Shown piece after piece: positions 1 to 5,685 of a stretch of DNA of 11,736 nt. Location: positions 1 through 11,736 of the forward strand of contig DFZI01000004.1 of NCBI GenBank assembly GCA_002383665.1, written 5' to 3'. Each line of letters begins with the position of its first letter. Position 1 is the first letter of the stretch. Source of the DNA: Dehalococcoidia bacterium UBA4060. Lineage in GTDB: Bacteria > Chloroflexota > Dehalococcoidia > GIF9 > UBA5629. The notes under the pieces are model-generated. The model worked only from the letters and a program-made list of their open reading frames with translations. It was not told the DNA's origin and ran no database searches. The position numbers and the translations under genes were made by a program.

Positions 1-365
1 TTGACGCCGGGGGGCAGTTTCGGAGCGGGCCTTGCCTCGCTCTGCGTCCGCGGGTAAATATATTGTTCGCGTGGTCTTATGTCTACGACAGGCTTGTTGA
101 GCTCCTCGTAGGGTAGCTGGCCAGGCAGGTTGGTGCGGATCTCCCATGTGATCTCTCTGCCTCTTATATTCTCCATCCTGTACTGGTATTCAGGGTAATT
201 ATGATACTGGTGGTGTGCCGTCGCGGGGTGATTCTGGGCACCCTTGCCTCTCGGCCGTGCCAGAAGGGCAATGCCCATGGCGGTTGTTGTCGGCTCCGGC
301 AACAGAACCAATATAACCGCTACCGTGTCGAGTGCGGCATCTTTAGGATTGTAGCTGTTAATCAC
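1..365 (-). CDS. Partial hypothetical protein with PEP-CTERM-like segment, cut by the left edge
   Basis: The frame is open without a stop from about 476 down to base 1, so the gene continues outside the window. I do not recognise the protein. From the in-frame GTG at 365 it begins VINSYNPKDAALDTV, then a hydrophobic stretch (AVILVLL), the motif PEPTTT, a second short hydrophobic stretch (AMGIALLA) and a basic patch (RPRGK). About 75 hydrophilic residues follow, rich in His, Tyr, Pro and Arg, including LPGQLPYEELNKPVVDIRP. The order hydrophobic, PEP, hydrophobic, basic resembles a PEP-CTERM sorting tail, but it sits near the N-terminus and the helix after PEP is short. The start is uncertain. 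An AAAGGA lies 16 nt before the GTG, which is far, and an ATG at 467 would overlap the upstream DUF5752 gene by about 70 nt. The gene follows DUF5752 in the same orientation and may be co-transcribed with it. Confidence 0.5.
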   Translation of the reverse strand, partial: MINSYNPKDAALDTVAVILVLLPEPTTTAMGIALLARPRGKGAQNHPATAHHQYHNYPEYQYRMENIRGREITWEIRTNLPGQLPYEELNKPVVDIRPREQYIYPRTQSEARPAPKLPPGV

Positions 366-397
366 GATTGGTCTATTTATGTCCTTTCTATAAAAGC

Positions 398-772
398 TTA
401 AGTCCTGGCCTGCAGCCAGATTATCCGTTCTGCCACAACCTGCATAGCATCGCTGCTGCTGGCACATTTGCCCAGGTCATTAGCCAATTTATCATCCAGG
501 AGGACCTCGCGCACCCAGCGGGCAAAATCATTTTTCTCCCCGGTGACATGGTGTTTATAAGTGTTTTCATCCATATTTTCCAGGGCGCTTTTCAGCTCAT
601 ATATATTATTCAGTATCTTTCCGTCATGGCAGTAGAAGCGCTTTTCATCAGGCACATGTCTTAGCACCCTCTGTGCATCTTCCGCATTTCTGATGCCAGT
701 AACACCTCCCTTTTTCTCCGTCTTCTTAACACTGCTAACCGTTTTTCCCACAGCTTTTTTCTTCGTTACCAT
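398..772 (-). CDS. DUF5752 family protein with lysine-rich N-terminus
   Basis: A 124-residue soluble protein. Residues 1-22 are a basic, low-complexity tail (KKK, VKK, EKK) that could be disordered or bind nucleic acid. Residues 28-102 match what I recall of DUF5752: FYCHDGK at 46-52, a Leu-rich helix, then a His-containing segment (TYKHHVTGEKNDFARWV, 71-87) and DDKLANDLGK (93-102). The family is uncharacterised and no catalytic residues are known to me. The start is well supported: AAGGAGGT lies about 6 nt before the ATG. A terminator upstream (888-909) and a promoter-like pair (814-843) suggest it is transcribed separately from the radical SAM gene to its right. The assignment to the family is from memory of its conserved words and not from a search. 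Confidence 0.85.
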   Translation of the reverse strand: MVTKKKAVGKTVSSVKKTEKKGGVTGIRNAEDAQRVLRHVPDEKRFYCHDGKILNNIYELKSALENMDENTYKHHVTGEKNDFARWVREVLLDDKLANDLGKCASSSDAMQVVAERIIWLQART

Positions 773-813
773 AAAAAACCTCCTTATGTCAGAGAAAACC
801 AGTCTTATCTTTT

Positions 814-843
814 ATCATACATTCACAGACGCGGGTAAATCAA
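814..843 (-). promoter_or_regulatory. Candidate sigma-70 promoter for the DUF5752 gene
   Basis: On the minus strand TTGATT (843-838) is separated by 18 nt from TATGAT (819-814). The start codon is about 40 nt further on, behind a strong Shine-Dalgarno site. The placement fits a new transcription unit beginning after the terminator at 888-909. Both boxes are imperfect and no experiment supports them. Confidence 0.45.
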
Positions 844-887
844 ACAGCTCGCGTGATTGTGGTGGAGGCGAATTGTTAAATTGCGGT

Positions 888-909
888 AAAAAATCGTGCT
901 AAGGCACAA
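888..909 (-). terminator. Probable Rho-independent terminator overlapping the radical SAM stop codon
   Basis: On the minus strand TTGTGC, loop CTTA and GCACGA form a 6-bp stem (one T-G wobble) followed directly by TTTTTT. The TAG stop codon of the radical SAM gene (901-899) lies in the loop and the first base of the 3' arm. The stem is short, so termination may be weak, but the T-run and the position at the end of a long operon fit. Confidence 0.55.
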
Positions 910-2071
910 CATTGGTATACCGGGCCATGCAGGCCGAACTGTCGTATAGTTGCTGCCGGCTGATATTATGTTTCTTCAGCATTTTGCTGATATATCCGAT
1001 ATAGCGTTTGACCGTATTTACCTGTATGTGCATAAGCTTGCAGATTTGCCGGGTACGCTCGGGTGAGCCGGCCAGCGCCTGTACGGGGCAGCGGCCACCG
1101 CAATAAAAGTACATGCTGCAATTGCGACAGCCCAACTCTTCCCTGTATGTCATCAGAGATTGGAGTACAGTGGCGGGTATATCTATGCTGCCGCCTTCGC
1201 TGTAAGCGCCCCATGAAGGCGGCAGGTCAGCACACGCACTTACTCTGCCGCCCTGTATATCATAGTTCTGGGCCAGCTCAACGCCGCAGGCAGTGTGGCC
1301 GCGTTTTTTCCCTTCCAGGAGGTAAAGCACAAGCTCATTGATATGCGCTACAGGCAATATCTCGCCATCAGACAGCCAGGATACGTAATGCTCCAGCACC
1401 TGGTCAAGTTCCTCCTCATACTTTTTTGCATATGCCTTGAAGTCACTGTATGGCTGTCCGGTGTCGGCCCAGTGCCAGAAGAAGTGGTCGGCCAGTCCGT
1501 CCCTGTGCAGGCTTATGAACTCGCTGAAGCAGTCCATCAACGACTGTTCCTCGCGTAGCGTGCTCCACATCAAGATGCTGCCTTCAGAGGCATGGCGTAA
1601 TCTGATCAGGTTGTCGATGACTTTTTCCAGGCTGGTACCTGGCCTGACCATCTCGTGCTGCCTGTGGCTGCCGTCTATTGAAATGGAGAATAAATATATG
1701 CTTCTGATCAGGTCCGGGAATGTATCAGCAGCTTGGGCGATCAGCTCACCGTTGGAGTAGGCCATATACCTGATGCGGCCCGCAGCCTGTGATTTTTCCA
1801 GCAACGTGCGCACATGTTCCATGCGCCCCGGCTCCAGGAAGGGCTCTCCGCCATAGAAGCAGAGTGTTATATCCCTATCAGGGTATTTATCTGCTATGGC
1901 CTGTATGACTGCGACATCGCGTTCAGGGTCGCATTCCATATCCACAACGGCATTTGTCCCGTGCCCCTGCCCTGGGAATGTCAGCGAGCTGTTAATGCAG
2001 CCCCTGCACCCGGCATAGCATTTCTGAGTGACCGTGAGATTTACGATGATATCGTCTTTTTCCTTGTACAT
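899..2071 (-). CDS. Radical SAM/SPASM domain protein (peptide- or protein-modifying type)
   Basis: A 390-residue enzyme of the radical SAM superfamily. The SAM-binding [4Fe-4S] motif is Cys18-x3-Cys22-x2-Cys25 (CYAGCRGC), followed by the GGEP motif at 74-77 and SIDG at 131-134. The C-terminal SPASM domain is complete: Cys262, Cys280, Cys315-x2-Cys318-x5-Cys324-x3-Cys328, and Cys344, with the typical GGRCP at 325-329. Two auxiliary iron-sulfur clusters are therefore expected, as in anaerobic sulfatase-maturating enzymes and RiPP maturases such as AlbA and PqqE. The C-terminal 45 residues form a helical, basic tail. The substrate is unknown: no sulfatase and no obvious precursor peptide is nearby. 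The gene starts 39 nt after the apparent stop of the lipoprotein gene, and a GGG about 3 nt before the ATG gives only a weak ribosome site, which suggests read-through from upstream genes. Confidence 0.9.
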   Translation of the reverse strand: MYKEKDDIIVNLTVTQKCYAGCRGCINSSLTFPGQGHGTNAVVDMECDPERDVAVIQAIADKYPDRDITLCFYGGEPFLEPGRMEHVRTLLEKSQAAGRIRYMAYSNGELIAQAADTFPDLIRSIYLFSISIDGSHRQHEMVRPGTSLEKVIDNLIRLRHASEGSILMWSTLREEQSLMDCFSEFISLHRDGLADHFFWHWADTGQPYSDFKAYAKKYEEELDQVLEHYVSWLSDGEILPVAHINELVLYLLEGKKRGHTACGVELAQNYDIQGGRVSACADLPPSWGAYSEGGSIDIPATVLQSLMTYREELGCRNCSMYFYCGGRCPVQALAGSPERTRQICKLMHIQVNTVKRYIGYISKMLKKHNISRQQLYDSSACMARYTNVVP

Positions 2072-2110
2072 GCCCTGTTTATCCCGGCACCGTCCCAGTC
2101 AGGTTATTTA

Positions 2111-3160
2111 TCAGCGGTGGGAAGAATTGCCATCCGCTGAGTGGTCAGGTTCCTGATATTTTTCTGTGCTCTGAGGTAGTCCGTCAGCGCATCGGTGTCC
2201 CTGATAGCTGCCGATCCTGCCCTTTTCGTCGAAGTTGAGCTTGAGCTGTCCCAGCAACCGGTTATCCTTCCAGGCGTGTGCGATAAGGACGGTCTCCCCG
2301 GAGGGTCCCTTCATCTCCGTGGGATAAGGCATGTCGGGTTTTAGCCCGATCTGCTCAAATTCACTTCCGCCCATGAAGGTGGCGCTATGTGCCCCGACTA
2401 TTACATCGATGCCGCTGACCGACTTTGTTAGGGCGATATCCTCGCTGTAGCCGAGATGGGAAAGCACTATGATCTTATTTATGCCCATACCCTTGAGCTC
2501 GCTGACATACTGCCGGGCAGCGTCGACCGGTGAAGAAAAGGCGATGTTCTTTCCCGAGTCATCCCTGATTACCGTATAAGGCGTGACCAGCCCGATTAAG
2601 CCGATCTGTTGGTCTCCACATTTTACTATAGTATATGGTTTAATCAGGCCGGCCAGCGAGGGTTCGTTCCTCGCGTCCATGTTGGCAGCCAGGACCGGGA
2701 AAGCGGCCCTCTCAAGTAGCGTCAACGCTCCTGATAGACCGCCGGAAAGGTCGCTGTCGCCCGGGGCCATGGCATCGAACTGCAGGGTGTTCATGGCATC
2801 GATATCGGCGAGGCCTCCGAACTTAGCACCCCATATCGTATCTCCTGCCACGTCTCCGGCATGCAGGAGCATCACATTTTTCTCACGGCTGCGTATGTCC
2901 TCGACAGTGGCCATGAGCAGGCTCCAACCGCCAACCGGGACGAGCGTGTCATTACCGTTGAATTTCATCATCACTTCGTGAGGGATGATATAGGCATCGG
3001 TGTCGCCGACGTGCAAAAGGGTGAGGGAAAACGGCGGAGAGATAATCTCCTGTGACGGGGTCGGTGGGATGCTGGAACCGGTGCAAGCCGGCATCAGGAA
3101 GAAGCCAGTTGCCAGCAGTGCCGGCAGAAATTTACGGAGCAGATTTGCTGAAATTTTCAC
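2111..3160 (-). CDS. 5'-nucleotidase/UshA-type metallophosphoesterase lipoprotein, active site degenerate
   Basis: A 349-residue exported protein. The signal peptide (basic N-region, hydrophobic 11-23) ends in MPAC, so Cys26 is the likely lipidated residue. The body follows the N-terminal metallophosphoesterase domain of the UshA/5'-nucleotidase family: LTLLHVGDTDAY (46-57), LLHAGDVAGD (98-107), PGDSD (133-137), FPVLAAN (154-160), IVLSHLG (231-237) and DVIVGAHSAT (252-261). Several metal or catalytic positions differ from the family: DxH is DTD, GNHE is GDSD and GHxH is AHSA. The C-terminal 5'-nucleotidase substrate domain is absent. Residues after about 321 look like out-of-frame translation; the neighbouring frame ending at 2104 reads more like protein. 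The start is GTG with GGAG 8 nt before it. The protein may bind ligands without hydrolysing them, or the gene may be decaying. Confidence 0.82.
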   Translation of the reverse strand: MKISANLLRKFLPALLATGFFLMPACTGSSIPPTPSQEIISPPFSLTLLHVGDTDAYIIPHEVMMKFNGNDTLVPVGGWSLLMATVEDIRSREKNVMLLHAGDVAGDTIWGAKFGGLADIDAMNTLQFDAMAPGDSDLSGGLSGALTLLERAAFPVLAANMDARNEPSLAGLIKPYTIVKCGDQQIGLIGLVTPYTVIRDDSGKNIAFSSPVDAARQYVSELKGMGINKIIVLSHLGYSEDIALTKSVSGIDVIVGAHSATFMGGSEFEQIGLKPDMPYPTEMKGPSGETVLIAHAWKDNRLLGQLKLNFDEKGRIGSYQGHRCADGLPQSTEKYQEPDHSADGNSSHR

Positions 3161-3189
3161 AGGTTATCTCCAGAGGCACAACTGCGGTT

Positions 3190-3218
3190 ATTATAGTTAT
3201 TTCAGATCAATTTGCGAA
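3190..3218 (-). promoter_or_regulatory. Possible internal promoter before the lipoprotein gene
   Basis: In the end of, and just beyond, the GNAT gene, TTCGCA (3218-3213) is followed after 17 nt by a perfect TATAAT (3195-3190) on the minus strand. Transcription would begin about 20 nt before the GTG at 3160. The -10 box is strong and the -35 weak. It would let the lipoprotein and radical SAM genes be expressed apart from the kamA group. Confidence 0.4.
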
Positions 3219-3678
3219 ATGTTATCTTATTATCACCCGGCGAGTAAAAGTCGGGGATGGAGCTTACGATAATATATCCGCGGGCCAGGTAGAACCTGCG
3301 GGCTTCCAGATAAAGAGGGTTGGATGCAGTCTCAATCAGGATCATCCGGCCGGCTGCCTGACGGATTTCCTGCTCGGCAAAATTCAAAAGGGCGGTGCCT
3401 ATGCCATGGCCCTTGAGATCCGGATCGGTGGCGATCCAGTATACATCCCAGGTACCTGTTGTGAGAGGGGTAGGCCCGTAGCAGATGTATCCCGCCGCCC
3501 GGCCGTCGAGCTCGGCCAGCCAGATATGGTAGCCCGAGCCGATGCCGGCCTCCAGGTAACAGTCCAAAAGCTCTATGGCAACCTGCACATCGACGGGCGT
3601 AAAAGCCTGCGTACCTTCCAGAATCCTGACGATATCCGGCCTGTCCCCGGCCAGCAGGGGTCTGATTATAATGGGCAT
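3202..3678 (-). CDS. GNAT family N-acetyltransferase
   Basis: A 158-residue single-domain protein of the GCN5-related N-acetyltransferase fold, which transfers an acetyl (or other acyl) group from CoA to an amine. The acetyl-CoA motif A is LKGHGIGTALL (88-98), preceded by the strand WDVYWIATDP (77-86). The later PLYLEARRFYLARGY (121-135) is the usual end of the fold. It is the fourth gene of the kamA operon, beginning 6 nt after the second ATP-grasp gene; its Shine-Dalgarno GGAG lies in the last sense codon of that gene. The position suggests that its substrate is a product of the aminomutase or the ligases. It is much shorter than the beta-lysine acetyltransferase AblB (about 270 residues as I recall), so it is not an obvious AblB orthologue. 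Family assignment is firm; substrate is inference. Confidence 0.9.
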   Translation of the reverse strand: MPIIIRPLLAGDRPDIVRILEGTQAFTPVDVQVAIELLDCYLEAGIGSGYHIWLAELDGRAAGYICYGPTPLTTGTWDVYWIATDPDLKGHGIGTALLNFAEQEIRQAAGRMILIETASNPLYLEARRFYLARGYIIVSSIPDFYSPGDNKITFRKLI

Positions 3679-3684
3679 AAGCTG

Positions 3685-4677
3685 TTACTCCAGTGCTATC
3701 TCTATTATCTTTTGAATGAGCTGGCTATAGCTCCAGCCATGCTTCTCTGACTGAAGTGCTATGCCGATCTCGGGCGAGAGGTCGGGATTGGCGTTGACCT
3801 CCAACACCCTGATATTACCGCCGGCATCCTGCCGCATGTCAACCCTGGCATACCCTCTGATGCCCAGCTCCCGGCATGACCTTAGGACAATATTTTTGAT
3901 CGTTTCTCTCAGCTCAAGGCCCACAGGTGCCGGGCATTCCACCATTGTTCCCTTGTAGTAAGGAGTATTTTCCACCCACTTTGATTCGAAGGTCAGGACG
4001 CGGGGCAGTCCCGGTGGCAGCGTATACATGATCTCCGACATCTCTATAAGCTCAAGCTCACTGCCTCCGATGACCGAGGCATTGAACTCGCGTCCATCGA
4101 TAAACTCCTCGACCAGTGCACAGCCCCTGAATTCCCTGCTGATGCGTTGCACCTGTTTTTCAAGCTGTTGCATGTTGTATACGACGTTTTCCGGAAGCAG
4201 ACCGTGGCTGGCATCTTCATCCACCGGCTTGACGATACAGGGGAAGGCCAGCCTGAGTCCGGTTATATTCTGCGGTGTGAGAACCTGGTAATCAGGCGTG
4301 TCGATGCCACATTTTTTTAAAGCATCTTTGCTACGGGCCTTGTCCAGCGTCAGTTCCAGTACATGCGAAGGGTTGCCGGTGAAATGCAGACCCATATCCT
4401 CCATCATGCGCGCCACCTCCGCCTCGGTGCCGGGATCATCCTCAAAGCCCTCGAAAATATTGAAGATGACGTCGGCTTTGATCATGCTGAGAGTTCTGCG
4501 CACGTCTTCCAGAGGCCTGTGCAGGACCACCTGTTCACATTCATAATGAAGCTCCCGGCAGGCGTCCCGGACGGCATAGACCTCCTCCAGCACGCCGATG
4601 ATGGCATCCTCCTCACCGGTCCGGCCGTTCTCGTTGTTGAAGGGATCGTTATATATGATAGCTACCTTGAGCGTCAT
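3685..4677 (-). CDS. ATP-grasp ligase, D-Ala-D-Ala ligase superfamily (second copy)
   Basis: A 330-residue cytoplasmic enzyme expected to join a carboxylate to an amine through an acyl-phosphate, using ATP. Motifs of the D-Ala-D-Ala ligase superfamily appear in order: VIFNIFEG (70-77), GLHFTGNPS (96-104), the ATP-loop region KPVDEDASHGL (150-160), EEFIDGREFNASVIG (190-204), YARVDMRQD (276-284) and LEVNANPDLSPEIG (292-305), with the Mg-binding Glu and Asn in the last. In true Ddl the final motif reads NTxPGMT; here it is NANPDLS, so the acceptor is probably not D-alanine. It starts inside the stop of the first ATP-grasp gene (ATGA, 4-nt overlap), which points to translational coupling. The two copies are only distantly similar and differ in both the ATP loop and the substrate loop, so they probably do different ligations. 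Confidence 0.88.
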   Translation of the reverse strand: MTLKVAIIYNDPFNNENGRTGEEDAIIGVLEEVYAVRDACRELHYECEQVVLHRPLEDVRRTLSMIKADVIFNIFEGFEDDPGTEAEVARMMEDMGLHFTGNPSHVLELTLDKARSKDALKKCGIDTPDYQVLTPQNITGLRLAFPCIVKPVDEDASHGLLPENVVYNMQQLEKQVQRISREFRGCALVEEFIDGREFNASVIGGSELELIEMSEIMYTLPPGLPRVLTFESKWVENTPYYKGTMVECPAPVGLELRETIKNIVLRSCRELGIRGYARVDMRQDAGGNIRVLEVNANPDLSPEIGIALQSEKHGWSYSQLIQKIIEIALE

Positions 4678-5672
4678 AGCCCATAGCGTGCAGCAGCAGC
4701 CTTGATGATAGCTGCTATCAGGCCGTTATAGGTATAGCCCGTCTTGCCTGACATGATGGTCAGGTCTCCTGACACAGGGTTCAGACCCGGCAGGGGGTTT
4801 ACCTCGAGAAAATAGGGTATGCCATCACTGTCGACCCTGAAATCCACCCTGGAGAAGTCCCGGCAGCCCATCACCCGGTAGGCTTTGAGTGCGGAGGCCT
4901 CAATGCGTTTCATCACAGGCCCGGGCAGCCTGGCCGGACATTCATAGTCCACCAGGTTGAGGTAATCCCGCTTGACCTCCAGTGAGTAGATGAAGTCCTT
5001 GAAATTTCCGCGTGGCAGCATCCTCATAATGCCGATGATGGCGGGTGGTGAGTTTCCCACGATGCCAACGGTTACCTCATCACCCTCTATATACTGCTCG
5101 ATAAGAGCAGGCTGTTTATACCGGTTGAGCAGGTCGAGAGCGATAGAACGGGCTGTGGCATATGTCTCAGCCTTTGAAGTAAGGCGGATGCCCTTGCTGG
5201 AGCCTTCAAAGGCGGGCTTGACGAAGGCGGGCAGAGGTATATCCGCGTTTTTTAATTTCTTCAGATGGGCAGGTGATTCGACCAGTTGCCAGGTGGGTGT
5301 GGCCAGGCCGGCGTCCCTGACGATCTGCTTGGCCAGCGGCTTATTTAGTGTTATGGCCAGCGTCAGAGGATCGGAGCCGGAGTAAGGGATGCCCAGCATC
5401 TCCAGCACGGCCGGCACCTGGGCCTCGCGGCTGCGCAGGTTCCCTCTTCCCTCGGAGATGTTGAACACGAGATCGACGTGTTTGGCAGTGATATTGGAGA
5501 GAAACTTGCGCCCTCCCCCCAGGCGGATGACCGTGTGACCGAGTGAACGCAGTGCAGAGGAGATGCCTCGGATAACTGCCAGGGAATCATATTCTTCCAG
5601 AGCGTCTTCGGGAAAATCCTCACCTTGCGCCTCGATATCATCTTTCAGGTCGTAGGTGAGGCCGATTTTCAT
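4674..5672 (-). CDS. ATP-grasp ligase, D-Ala-D-Ala ligase superfamily (first copy)
   Basis: A 332-residue cytoplasmic ATP-dependent carboxylate-amine ligase. Seen in order: VFNISEG (69-75), GIPYSGSD (94-101), KPAFEGSSKGI (152-162), IEQYIEGDEVTVGIVG (191-206), FSRVDFRVD (273-281) and YFLEVNPLPGLNPVS (287-301). It is closer to classic Ddl than the second copy, especially in the ATP loop (EGSS) and GIPYSGSD. However, the substrate motif is NPLPGLNP in place of NTxPGMT, and there is no cell-wall gene nearby. An annotation as D-alanine-D-alanine ligase would be family-level only. It starts 13 nt after kamA and overlaps the next ligase by 4 nt. The ribosome site is weak (CGGG about 7 nt before the ATG). 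I infer a role in joining the kamA product to another amino acid. Confidence 0.88.
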   Translation of the reverse strand: MKIGLTYDLKDDIEAQGEDFPEDALEEYDSLAVIRGISSALRSLGHTVIRLGGGRKFLSNITAKHVDLVFNISEGRGNLRSREAQVPAVLEMLGIPYSGSDPLTLAITLNKPLAKQIVRDAGLATPTWQLVESPAHLKKLKNADIPLPAFVKPAFEGSSKGIRLTSKAETYATARSIALDLLNRYKQPALIEQYIEGDEVTVGIVGNSPPAIIGIMRMLPRGNFKDFIYSLEVKRDYLNLVDYECPARLPGPVMKRIEASALKAYRVMGCRDFSRVDFRVDSDGIPYFLEVNPLPGLNPVSGDLTIMSGKTGYTYNGLIAAIIKAAAARYGL

Positions 5673-5685
5673 GATATACCCGAAT

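Noticed and set aside
3202..3678. Beta-lysine acetyltransferase AblB, making this a plain acetyl-beta-lysine solute operon
   Set aside because: At 158 residues it is far shorter than AblB, and the two ligases have no place in that two-step route.
3052..3750. Long plus-strand open frame (232 codons) opposite the GNAT gene and the start of the lipoprotein gene
   Set aside because: It is antisense to genes with clear family motifs, spans two gene boundaries and has no family-like sequence of its own.
4674..5672. Cell-wall D-alanine-D-alanine ligase (ddl)
   Set aside because: The substrate motif is NPLPGLNP rather than NTxPGMT, a second divergent copy is coupled to it, and the neighbours are kamA and GNAT rather than mur genes. 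Only the superfamily can be supported.
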